Source: Actinobacillus ureae ATCC 25976 (lineage in GTDB: Bacteria > Pseudomonadota > Gammaproteobacteria > Enterobacterales > Pasteurellaceae). From it: DNA of 36,308 nucleotides. Made by a program: the position numbers and the translations under genes. Shown piece after piece: positions 29,447 through 36,308 of the stretch. The DNA lies in assembly GCF_000188255.1 (NCBI RefSeq), contig NZ_GL831080.1, positions 988,708 through 1,025,015 on the forward strand, in the 5' to 3' direction. The notes under the pieces are model-generated. The model did no database searches and was not told the origin of the DNA. It worked only from the letters and a program-made list of their open reading frames with translations. Positions within the stretch are counted from its first letter, which is position 1. Every line of letters starts with the position of its first letter.

Positions 29447-30760
29447 TTAAAAATGAATGAGATCATTTATAAAGGCAAAAGCCATTAACCCGAGAACAAA
29501 TACGACGCCTAATTGTTGGAATAGCATTTGAATCACTGATGGCATCGGCTTGCCTCTTACCGCTTCACCCGCAAGTAAAATGAGTTGTCCACCATCAAGC
29601 GGCAGAATTGGGAAAAGATTCATTACGCCCAAATTGACACTAATCAATGCCATAAAACTTACATAATAGATCCAACCAATTTCAGCAGTGGCCCCAGCAC
29701 CTTTTGCTATAGAAATAGGACCACCCATATTTTTTAAAGAAAGCTCGCCGGTGAGTAAATTACCGATAAATTGCAAGATAGTTTTCACTAAACCCGCGAC
29801 TTTCTCCAAACTTTTCCAGAAAGCACTAAGAATATCATACTTTAATTCTGTTCGATACTTATCCGCAAGTGGCTCGTAGCTTGGTACGATACCGATTAAA
29901 TAGCGCTCGTCTTTCTTCTCAGGTTGTAACACCAGTTGCTTGACATTACCATTTTGTTCAACGGTTAACACAAGCGTATTTCCGGTTTGAACTTGTTTTA
30001 CTAAATCCAACCAATCAAAAGGTTGTTGGTTAACCTGTAAGATTTTATCTCTGGCACTTAATCCAGCTTTTTGTGCAGGAGAGTTTTCCGCCACTTGTTT
30101 AATTTCCGGTTTTACGATACTACTTTTGGTACGAACGCCTAGAGTAGTTAACGGATTCTCTTTCGTACCATCGACATCCCAGTTTGAAAGGTCTAATTGG
30201 AAGCGTTGCAATCTATCTTCATCAATTAGCGAACCTTCAATTTCAACCGATTCTTTACCAACTGAACCAATGAGCGCCAGTGTTGCCTCTTCCCAATCTT
30301 GGACATTTTGTCCGGCAACTCGTTTTAATTCAAATTCTGTTGGCAGTTTAGCTTGAGCGGCAATCGTGTCCGGCAAAACTTGCCCGATAACCGGTTTTAG
30401 TGTCGGCATACCGTAGCTAAACACTAACCAGTAAGCCATGATCGCAAAGACAAAATTCGCCATAGGTCCGGCAACGATAATAAACGCACGTTGTAAAACA
30501 GATTTATTCTCTAACATCTGTTCTTTAGGCGCTTGGTATTCGCTTTCACCGTTATACATTTGCACATAGCCACCGAGTGGAATCAGTGAAAAGACGAATT
30601 CCGTTCCTTGTTTATCGGTTTTTTTAAATAATACTTTGCCAAAGCCGATAGAAAAACGGATCACTTTTACGCCACATTTACGTGCCGCCCAAAAGTGACC
30701 GTATTCATGTACAAAAACCAGTACGCAAATTAAGAGAAAAAATGCAATAACAGAGGTCAT
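29447..30760 (-). CDS. rseP: Site-2 intramembrane zinc protease RseP
   Basis: The 437-residue inner-membrane metalloprotease cuts the anti-sigma factor RseA after DegS cleavage, releasing sigma-E under envelope stress. The zinc motif HEYGH lies in the first helix (residues 18-22) and the second ligand motif LPLDGGQL near residue 390. Two PDZ regions lie between, about 115-200 and 215-290, the second with ENSPAQKAGLSARDKIL. AGGATG precedes the ATG, which lies 6 bases after the cdsA stop. Its position just before bamA suits a stress response to barrel misfolding. Confidence 0.97.
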   Translation of the reverse strand: MTSVIAFFLLICVLVFVHEYGHFWAARKCGVKVIRFSIGFGKVLFKKTDKQGTEFVFSLIPLGGYVQMYNGESEYQAPKEQMLENKSVLQRAFIIVAGPMANFVFAIMAYWLVFSYGMPTLKPVIGQVLPDTIAAQAKLPTEFELKRVAGQNVQDWEEATLALIGSVGKESVEIEGSLIDEDRLQRFQLDLSNWDVDGTKENPLTTLGVRTKSSIVKPEIKQVAENSPAQKAGLSARDKILQVNQQPFDWLDLVKQVQTGNTLVLTVEQNGNVKQLVLQPEKKDERYLIGIVPSYEPLADKYRTELKYDILSAFWKSLEKVAGLVKTILQFIGNLLTGELSLKNMGGPISIAKGAGATAEIGWIYYVSFMALISVNLGVMNLFPILPLDGGQLILLAGEAVRGKPMPSVIQMLFQQLGVVFVLGLMAFAFINDLIHF

Positions 30761-30766
30761 AACATC

Positions 30767-31636
30767 CTATAGTACAAAGAAAAAGAAAGTAGCAAAGAAC
30801 GGAATTGCAGCAGTTAAGCTATCAATACGATCTAAAATACCACCGTGCCCCGGAATCAAATTACTGCTGTCTTTAATATTCGCTTGGCGTTTAAACATAC
30901 TTTCAGCGAGATCTCCTAATACGGAAATAGCAACGGTAGCCACAGAAACTAAAATAAACGGTAGTGTTGCTAATTCACGACCAAATACGTTATGCGGTGC
31001 AAGTTCTAAGAATAGGAAAGCAATGACACATGAGGTAATTAAACCGCCGATTGCACCTTCCCAAGATTTCCCCGGTGAAACTTTAGGTGCCAATTTACGT
31101 TTTCCAAATGCACGACCAAAGAAGTAAGCCCCCGAGTCCGCACCCCAAACTAATAAGCAAACATAAAGTAATAAGTACGTTCCTTGGAACTCATTTACCG
31201 CATAGTTATTAAAACGTAGCGCAAGAGCGGCAATAAAGAACGGAACTAAAGTGCAAAAGCCAAAGCTAAATTTTGCAATAACCGATTTCGCCCATAAGTT
31301 TGCCGATTTAGGATAGCTCACAACTAAAAGGAAAGCGATAAACCACCAGATGCAAGAAATAAAAAGTAGAGGTGTGGTTTCATCCGTTAAGATACGAGCG
31401 GCTCGGATATAATCGGTATTTGCAAAAATTAATAGAATAAACAAACAAACGGTTACAAAAGCAACGACCGCACGCGGTAATGAACGTTTTAAACCGGCAA
31501 ATTGAGCCCATTCCCACATTGCTGCAGCAATTACGGCTGCAAGCACAAGTGTTAGCGGAAGTGGTGAAAGAAGAAAAATAGCTGCTAATGCCGCAATGAT
31601 CATAACGATAGCAGAAAGTACACGTTCCTTAAGCAT
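30767..31636 (-). CDS. cdsA: Phosphatidate cytidylyltransferase CdsA
   Basis: The 289-residue inner-membrane enzyme makes CDP-diacylglycerol from phosphatidate and CTP, the precursor of all bacterial phospholipids. Around eight membrane helices are visible. The family signature near the C-terminus, KDSSNLIPGHGGILDRIDS (about residues 251-269), supplies the metal-binding Asp residues. The gene starts 20 bases after uppS, with AGGGAT as Shine-Dalgarno, and ends just before rseP. Confidence 0.97.
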   Translation of the reverse strand: MLKERVLSAIVMIIAALAAIFLLSPLPLTLVLAAVIAAAMWEWAQFAGLKRSLPRAVVAFVTVCLFILLIFANTDYIRAARILTDETTPLLFISCIWWFIAFLLVVSYPKSANLWAKSVIAKFSFGFCTLVPFFIAALALRFNNYAVNEFQGTYLLLYVCLLVWGADSGAYFFGRAFGKRKLAPKVSPGKSWEGAIGGLITSCVIAFLFLELAPHNVFGRELATLPFILVSVATVAISVLGDLAESMFKRQANIKDSSNLIPGHGGILDRIDSLTAAIPFFATFFFFVL

Positions 31637-31656
31637 TTATAAAATCCCTATAATTA

Positions 31657-32370
31657 TTAGCAACCGCCGAAACGACGATCACGTTGTTGATAAGCGATAA
31701 TGGCTTCACTGAAAGATTCATCATTAAAATCAGGCCATAAAACAGGGCTGAAGAAAAGTTCGGCATAGGCAATTTGCCATAACAAGAAGTTACTAATGCG
31801 CTGTTCCCCACTGGTTCGGATCAATAGATCAACTTGAGGCTGTTCTCCGGTTACTAACGCATTCTGAAAACGTTCAGCCGTAATATCGGAAATACTGATT
31901 TCACCTAATTTGACTTTTACAGCAAGTTGCTGAGCTGCTTGGGTTATATCCCAATATCCACCGTAATTTGCCGCAATATTTAAGATTAAACCGGTATTCT
32001 CTGCAGTTAATGCTTCAGATTCCGCAATTCGTTTTTGTAAACTTTCACTAAAACCTTTTTTATCACCAATAATTTTTAAACGAATATTATTTTTATGTAG
32101 TTTTTTAACTTCGGAATCCAATGCTCGCATAAAGAGCGACATTAACGCTGAAACTTCTGCTTCAGGTCTGCTCCAGTTCTCGCTACTGAAGGCATAAAGT
32201 GTTAGGACTTTAATCCCGTGTTTGGCTGCAAAACTTACCGCAGAACGTACCGTTTTTACACCATTTTGATGACCAAAAACGCGTAATTTTCCTTGTTGCT
32301 TTGCCCAACGCCCGTTGCCGTCCATAATAATTGCAACGTGCTGAGGCATTTTTTGAGGATCAAAATTCAC
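31657..32370 (-). CDS. uppS: Undecaprenyl diphosphate synthase (UppS/IspU)
   Basis: The 237-residue cytoplasmic cis-prenyltransferase makes the C55 lipid carrier for peptidoglycan and LPS sugars. The N-terminal signature [14 protein letters not shown] holds the catalytic Asp17. The C-terminal signature [18 protein letters not shown] and AYAELFF is also present. The frame begins with GTG at 32370 after CGAGAA. An internal ATG at 32349 would trim seven residues, but nothing like a Shine-Dalgarno precedes it. This is the first gene of the envelope cluster that runs down to lpxA. Confidence 0.96.
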   Translation of the reverse strand: MNFDPQKMPQHVAIIMDGNGRWAKQQGKLRVFGHQNGVKTVRSAVSFAAKHGIKVLTLYAFSSENWSRPEAEVSALMSLFMRALDSEVKKLHKNNIRLKIIGDKKGFSESLQKRIAESEALTAENTGLILNIAANYGGYWDITQAAQQLAVKVKLGEISISDITAERFQNALVTGEQPQVDLLIRTSGEQRISNFLLWQIAYAELFFSPVLWPDFNDESFSEAIIAYQQRDRRFGGC

Positions 32371-32512
32371 AGAAGTTCTCGCTTTTAGAAAGTTAATTGA
32401 TAGGTTACATAAATGAAGATAACTATATCATAGGATAGGGTTCTAAGATAGACGCCAGAGGAATTGACAGTATAAAAATTAAAAAGTTTGCAGGATAAAT
32501 AAAATAGATAGA

Positions 32513-32532
32513 CAGGAAGTAAGTACTTCCTG
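32513..32532. terminator. Perfect hairpin downstream of gloB
   Basis: CAGGAAGTA and TACTTCCTG flank AG. On the minus strand it is followed only by TCTATCTATTTT, a weak T-tract, 12 bases after the gloB stop. Confidence 0.6.
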
Positions 32533-32543
32533 CATAAAATAGG

Positions 32544-33251
32544 TTAGAAGTTATCTTTTTTCTGACGTAATGCAATAAATTGATCTAAATCGACCGCTTG
32601 TAAGAAAGGATTGATTAGTAATTCTGTTTCTAAAGTAGTCGGTAAAGTTGGTTGGTTGCGAGAACGGAGAATTTCTGCTCGTTCTTGAATCTCAAACAGT
32701 CCGCAACTTGGCGGCAAGACCGCTTCCGCAAATTTTAGATTGCTTAACGTGTATTCATGTGCAGGGAATATTTCAATAAATTCAGGCAATGCTTTAAAGC
32801 GTTGTAGCGCGTCAAATTGCGCTTGATAATTACCGGTAAAGACTCGTCCGCAACCGGCGGAGAATAACGCATCACCACAGAACAAATATTTATTCCCGAA
32901 TAAATAGCTGACGTGCTGAGCGGTATGACCGGCACTTTCAATCACTCGGACATCATAATCAAATAAAGTAAGGTGATCCTCTGGTCGAACAATTTGATTA
33001 GCGAACTGAGCAACTTCTTGTGGACCATAAACTGGTATTTGAGGGTAATGAATGAGCAAATCCGGCATACCATTAGTATGATCGTGATGATTGTGCGTTA
33101 ATAAAATAGCGGTCAAATTTAGTTGATTTTTTGCAAGAAATGCTAATACAGGAGTGGCATCTGACGGATCGACAATAATCACGTCATTATCTTTTTGAAT
33201 TGCCCAAATATAGTTATCGGAGAGTGCTGGAATGGGAGTAATGTTTAACAT
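32544..33251 (-). CDS. gloB: Hydroxyacylglutathione hydrolase (glyoxalase II)
   Basis: The 235-residue cytoplasmic enzyme hydrolyses S-lactoylglutathione to lactate and glutathione in methylglyoxal detoxification. It has the metallo-beta-lactamase fold with the two-metal motif THNHHDH (residues 52-58). Other metal ligands are ESAGHTAQHVSY, the FCGDALFSAGCGRVF Asp, and the late His in IFPAHEYT. The length is typical for bacterial GloB (E. coli 251). AGGAAAG precedes the ATG. A terminator separates it from nagK upstream. Confidence 0.95.
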   Translation of the reverse strand: MLNITPIPALSDNYIWAIQKDNDVIIVDPSDATPVLAFLAKNQLNLTAILLTHNHHDHTNGMPDLLIHYPQIPVYGPQEVAQFANQIVRPEDHLTLFDYDVRVIESAGHTAQHVSYLFGNKYLFCGDALFSAGCGRVFTGNYQAQFDALQRFKALPEFIEIFPAHEYTLSNLKFAEAVLPPSCGLFEIQERAEILRSRNQPTLPTTLETELLINPFLQAVDLDQFIALRQKKDNF

Positions 33252-33271
33252 AATACTTTCCTATAAAACAT

Positions 33272-33303
33272 AAAAAAAGAATACATGGGAAGCCCATGTA
33301 TTC
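33272..33303 (-). terminator. Terminator of the pgpB-nagK unit
   Basis: GAATACATGGG (33279-33289) pairs perfectly over 11 bp with CCCATGTATTC (33293-33303). On the minus strand seven T residues follow. Confidence 0.95.
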
Positions 33304-33315
33304 ATCAAAAACGAA

Positions 33316-34233
33316 TTATTTTAAGAAGAGTGCCGCTGCACCACGTGTACCGCCTGAGTCACCGTGAATCGCTTTTTTGAAGACCGGTACTTTCGCACTA
33401 CGCATTAAATGAGGCGGAAGCGCTTTTGGTAAAGCGTCATAAATATGATCAAAATTAGATAAACCGCCACCGAATACGATCATATCCGGATCAAGAATCG
33501 TAATGAGATTACTGATACTGATTGCCATTAATTCGATGTATTTATCCACAAATTCGACAATTTTCGACTCTTTTTGATAGAAACGTTCGATAATTTCTTT
33601 TGCCGATACATTTTCGCCAACCAGATCTCTAAATAGCATCTCAAAGCCACGGCCAGAAATATAAGTATCTAAGCAAGCGCGGTTACCACAGCCGCACTCA
33701 TAAATCGGTGCATTATCCCAACCTAATAGTTTTAAAGCGTGATAATTCAGTTGCATATGGCCGACTTCACCCGCCATACCGATTCTGCCGGAATGAATTT
33801 TACCGTCAAACACAAAACCGCCGCCAAAACCGGTACCAATAATTAAACCGAGTACGGTTGAGAATTGTTGGTTATTTGGATCCCAAGCTTCCGAAAGGGC
33901 GAAGCAGTTAGCATCATTTTCTGCTCGTACTTCACGGCCTAAACGTTCGCTTAAATCTTTTAAAATCGCTTTGCCATCAGCCACTCGAATATTGGTAATT
34001 TCCGCAATACTGGTTTCACGATTTACAAAGCCGGGTAAGCCTAAACCGACAGAACCTTTTTCGCCGAATTTGTGATCGGCGTTACGCACTAAGGTTTCAA
34101 CCGTATTTAACCAATCTTCATAATTAGTTTGCGGTGTCGGCACTCGTTCGCTATACAACTTTTCAAGCTGTTCATTAAATGCCGCCAACTCAATTTTTGT
34201 CCCACCGATATCTAAACCGTAATAAATAGCCAT
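33316..34233 (-). CDS. nagK: N-acetylglucosamine kinase NagK (ROK family)
   Basis: The 305-residue cytoplasmic kinase phosphorylates GlcNAc, probably from cell-wall turnover or salvage. The ATP-binding DIGGTK lies at residues 8-13. The ROK signature with zinc-binding cysteines is seen as [17 protein letters not shown] near 190-206. GHMQL just before supplies the zinc-binding His, and [13 protein letters not shown] holds the catalytic Asp. Close similarity to E. coli NagK along the whole length favours NagK over fructokinase (Mak). The open frame reaches 34314, but ATG 34233 follows GAGG and gives the family N-terminus. It starts two bases after the pgpB stop. Confidence 0.92.
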   Translation of the reverse strand: MAIYYGLDIGGTKIELAAFNEQLEKLYSERVPTPQTNYEDWLNTVETLVRNADHKFGEKGSVGLGLPGFVNRETSIAEITNIRVADGKAILKDLSERLGREVRAENDANCFALSEAWDPNNQQFSTVLGLIIGTGFGGGFVFDGKIHSGRIGMAGEVGHMQLNYHALKLLGWDNAPIYECGCGNRACLDTYISGRGFEMLFRDLVGENVSAKEIIERFYQKESKIVEFVDKYIELMAISISNLITILDPDMIVFGGGLSNFDHIYDALPKALPPHLMRSAKVPVFKKAIHGDSGGTRGAAALFLK

Positions 34234-34235
34234 AA

Positions 34236-34973
34236 TTAGCCTCGCTTTTGAAAGATTTTGAAAGTTTCTAAGAAAGGAATCACCCAAACAAACACGATAA
34301 TGTAGAATACCCAAGAAATTAACGTGCTAACAAATAAATCGATAGGGTAGTGCATACCTAAACGTAAACGGCTGATGAGCATTAGACCTGCCCATAAAAT
34401 TGCAAAAATTTGGGCAAAAATGACCGTTTTTCCGCTTAAACCGAATAGCAACCCGCCGAATACCAATAACCAAGAAACGGCAAAAATGGTATGACCTGAA
34501 GGGAATGAATAACCTAATTCACCCGCTTGATGCTCCGCTACGAAATCAGCATCAGCCGGATGCGTTTTTTCTGCAAGTGTTAACACTGCTTGGGCCTGTT
34601 CTTCTTCCGGTAGCGCATAAAATTGTTCTGTTTGTGCTTGGAACATTTCCGTCACAAATGGACGAGGCTCTTTGAACACTGCTTTTGCACCTTCTTTGAT
34701 GATTTGCGTGCCTACGACGGAGCTTGTGCAAATAAAACCGACTAAAAACCACGCATGACGTTTGCGAGTGAGCCACATTAACCAAAGCATAAAGAGCACA
34801 CAGGTAATTAATGCGTAAGGAGTTGAACCCGTTTCGGTTAAGAAAAATAACCAGAAATCAAGATCGTAAAGACGGTAATCCATTCCTCTAAATGTCCATT
34901 TCCAACCTGTTGCCCAAGTGAATAACGGCACAAGTAACATCAAAAAAGTGAAAATCGAGAGTTTTTTAATCAC
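34236..34973 (-). CDS. pgpB: PAP2-family phosphatase, PgpB-like
   Basis: The 245-residue inner-membrane phosphatase has about six membrane helices. The lipid phosphatase motifs are complete: KAVFKEPRP (residues 97-105), PSGH (158-161) and [12 protein letters not shown] (201-212). In E. coli PgpB acts on phosphatidylglycerophosphate and undecaprenyl diphosphate, so here it may recycle the carrier made by UppS. A role as an LpxE-like lipid A phosphatase cannot be excluded. The start is GTG after AAGGAA. It probably forms a two-gene unit with nagK. Confidence 0.92.
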   Translation of the reverse strand: MIKKLSIFTFLMLLVPLFTWATGWKWTFRGMDYRLYDLDFWLFFLTETGSTPYALITCVLFMLWLMWLTRKRHAWFLVGFICTSSVVGTQIIKEGAKAVFKEPRPFVTEMFQAQTEQFYALPEEEQAQAVLTLAEKTHPADADFVAEHQAGELGYSFPSGHTIFAVSWLLVFGGLLFGLSGKTVIFAQIFAILWAGLMLISRLRLGMHYPIDLFVSTLISWVFYIIVFVWVIPFLETFKIFQKRG

Positions 34974-34987
34974 GGAAAGTTCCTTAT

Positions 34988-35011
34988 AAAAAAGACCGCT
35001 TGCAAGCGGTC
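34988..35011 (-). terminator. Terminator of yhbY made of two overlapping uptake signals
   Basis: GACCGCTTGCAAGCGGTC (34994-35011) is an 18-base perfect palindrome formed by two inverted uptake-signal cores. On the minus strand six T residues follow. It lies 17 bases past the yhbY stop. Confidence 0.85.
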
Positions 35012-35027
35012 AGATTTGGCTAATAAA

Positions 35028-35345
35028 TTACGAAATTGCTTTCGTTGCTTTTGGTAAGCTGATTTTCTTCTCTTCGCTTTGGCGATAAAGAACAAGAACG
35101 TGGCCGATAGTTTGCACGTTAGTTGCTTTTGTTTCACGCACGATCGCATCAATGATTAATTGTTTGGTTTCACGTTCCGCACCTGAAATTTTTACTTTGA
35201 TTAATTCGTGGTGATCTAATGCGTTTTCGATTTCAGCTAACACGCCTTCCGTTAAGCCGTTACCGCCAAGCATGACAACCGGACTTAAGTGGTGTGCTAA
35301 ACCTTTTAAAAATTGTTTTTGTTTCGTTGTTAATGTAATAGACAT
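35028..35345 (-). CDS. yhbY: CRM-domain RNA-binding protein YhbY
   Basis: The 105-residue protein binds the pre-50S ribosomal subunit and helps ribosome assembly in E. coli. The CRM domain fills it: LTTKQKQFLKGLAHHLSPVV, the conserved GGNGLTEGVL loop (about residues 27-36), DHHELIKVKI and GHVLVLYRQ at the end. It is about 8 residues longer than E. coli YhbY at the C-terminus. It is a single gene, divergent from the glycosyltransferase. Confidence 0.94.
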   Translation of the reverse strand: MSITLTTKQKQFLKGLAHHLSPVVMLGGNGLTEGVLAEIENALDHHELIKVKISGAERETKQLIIDAIVRETKATNVQTIGHVLVLYRQSEEKKISLPKATKAIS

Positions 35346-35466
35346 TGTTTTTTAAACCTGTGGTTTGTTGAGAATAAAATTTGGCGTAGAAAATAGCACA
35401 AAAGGGGCGAATTTTAAAGTAAAATACAGAGAACAACAAACAAAATAAACTAGAAAAGGACTGATT

Positions 35467-36225
35467 ATGCCAACGTTAAGTGTTGCGATGATTGTAAAAA
35501 ACGAGGCTCAGGATTTAGCGAAATGCCTTGAAACCGTACAAGGTTGGGTGAATGAAATTATTGTGCTGGATAGCGGTAGTAGCGATGAAACGGTACAAAT
35601 CGCCGAAAGTTTCGGTGCGAAAGTGTATGTGAATTCCGACTGGCAAGGCTTTGGCAAACAGCGCCAGTTAGCCCAGCAATATATCACAAGCGATTATATT
35701 TTATGGCTGGATGCGGATGAGCGTGTAACGCCTGAGTTAAAACAGAGCATTTTACAAGCGGTCGAAAAAGATGAAAAAAATACCGTCTATCAAGTAAGCC
35801 GTTTAAGCAAAGTATTCGGCAAACAAATTCGCCATTCGGGGTGGTATCCTGATTATGTGGTGCGTTTGTATCGTACTGATTTTGCTCAATACGGTGAAGA
35901 ATTGGTACATGAAAAAGTACATTATCCAAAACATGCAACGGTGAAAAAATTAACCGGTGATTTACTGCATTTTACTTATAAAGATATTCATCACTATTTA
36001 GTGAAATCGGCAAGTTATGCCAAAGCATGGGCAATTCAACGTGCGAATGTGGGCAAAAAGGCGAGTTTATTAGACGGCGTAACACACGCTTTAGGTTGCT
36101 TTGTGAAAATGTATTTGTTAAAAGCGGGCTTTTTAGACGGCAAACAAGGTTTTCTGTTAGCGGTGCTTTCAGCGCATTCAACCTTTGTGAAATATGCGGA
36201 TCTTTGGAACAGAACACGTAACTAA
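35467..36225 (+). CDS. lgtF: Glycosyltransferase family 2, LgtF/WaaE (KdtX)-type LPS core enzyme
   Basis: The 252-residue cytoplasmic or membrane-associated protein should add a hexose, probably glucose, to the first heptose of the LPS inner core, as LgtF does in H. influenzae and WaaE in enterics. The GT-A fold start [10 protein letters not shown], the nucleotide-sugar motif LDSGSSDET (residues 34-42) and the metal-binding LDADERV (81-87) are visible. GKQRQLAQ and [14 protein letters not shown] are characteristic of this subfamily. An AAAAGGAC Shine-Dalgarno precedes the ATG. The sugar specificity is inferred. The IS end begins 48 bases after the stop. Confidence 0.88.
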   Translation: MPTLSVAMIVKNEAQDLAKCLETVQGWVNEIIVLDSGSSDETVQIAESFGAKVYVNSDWQGFGKQRQLAQQYITSDYILWLDADERVTPELKQSILQAVEKDEKNTVYQVSRLSKVFGKQIRHSGWYPDYVVRLYRTDFAQYGEELVHEKVHYPKHATVKKLTGDLLHFTYKDIHHYLVKSASYAKAWAIQRANVGKKASLLDGVTHALGCFVKMYLLKAGFLDGKQGFLLAVLSAHSTFVKYADLWNRTRN

Positions 36226-36247
36226 TTGCAAAAAATTGTGAAAAAAA

Positions 36248-36272
36248 GACCGCTTGTTGAGTGTAGCAACAA
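36248..36272 (+). terminator. Hairpin downstream of lgtF, cut off by the IS end
   Basis: TTGTTG (36254-36259) pairs with CAACAA (36267-36272). The 5' arm overlaps an uptake signal (GACCGCTTGT, 36248-36257). The IS repeat starts at the very next base, where a T-run would be expected. Confidence 0.5.
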
Positions 36273-36308
36273 TGATCTGCCCCCCAAAAGTTGGACTAAC
36301 CTCTAATG
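36273..36308. mobile_element. Terminal inverted repeat and first bases of an insertion sequence running off the right edge
   Basis: TGATCTGCCCCCC begins the repeat, which matches the left-edge copy in inverted orientation (22 of 26). The IS body lies to the right. The flanks at the two ends (aaggtg and caacaa) are not a shared target duplication, which fits two separate IS copies facing outward. The family is tentatively IS3-like. Confidence 0.6.

Noticed and set aside
34234-34314. 27-residue extension of NagK into pgpB
   Set aside because: It overlaps pgpB, and the ATG at 34233 has a Shine-Dalgarno and gives the normal ROK N-terminus.

Overview
The window is chromosomal DNA from a member of the Pasteurellaceae. 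AT-rich coding style, gene content and many copies of the 9-10 bp word ACAAGCGGT(C) point there. That word is the DNA uptake signal of the Actinobacillus pleuropneumoniae / Mannheimia / Haemophilus ducreyi branch; the H. influenzae branch uses AAGTGCGGT. I cannot name the species. Both window ends run into the terminal inverted repeat of the same insertion-sequence family (1-26 and 36273 onward), so this looks like the unique segment between two IS copies, perhaps a whole draft contig.

Layout. 66-1900: grcA, ung, a small structured intergenic element and a frameshifted cupin gene. 2057-10246: hrpA, a YeaL-type membrane protein, grpE, an orphan potD lipoprotein and a MATE exporter. 10269-13877: recB. 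13974-17568: an apparent operon yjjI-yjjW-nupC on the minus strand, where yjjI (glycyl radical enzyme) and yjjW (its activase) are interrupted by stop codons. 17721-20996: lnt, corC and a UPF0319-family exported protein. 21230-23555: glpF and glpK, both disrupted. 23697-32370: a long minus-strand envelope cluster uppS-cdsA-rseP-bamA-skp-lpxD-fabZ-lpxA. 32544-36225: gloB, nagK, pgpB, yhbY and an LgtF/WaaE-like LPS glycosyltransferase.

How the genes fit together. The 23.7-32.4 kb cluster builds the outer membrane: undecaprenyl carrier (UppS), CDP-diacylglycerol (CdsA), the sigma-E protease (RseP), beta-barrel assembly (BamA), its periplasmic chaperone (Skp), and lipid A / fatty acid steps (LpxD, FabZ, LpxA). 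Lnt, PgpB and the glycosyltransferase add further envelope functions. GrcA, YjjI/YjjW and GlpF/GlpK belong to anaerobic or peripheral carbon metabolism.

The most notable biological signal is selective decay. Five genes (cupin, yjjI, yjjW, glpF, glpK) carry six in-frame stops and three single-base frameshifts, while every neighbouring housekeeping gene is open. This suggests recent metabolic streamlining in a host-restricted organism. I see no phage, CRISPR array, defence island, tRNA or rRNA, and no clear undescribed multi-gene system. The best small-scale candidates for novelty are the multi-hairpin element at 1385-1496, a REP-like element near 6.7 kb with a relative near 2.0 kb, and a 16-bp triplicated repeat occupying the hrpA leader.
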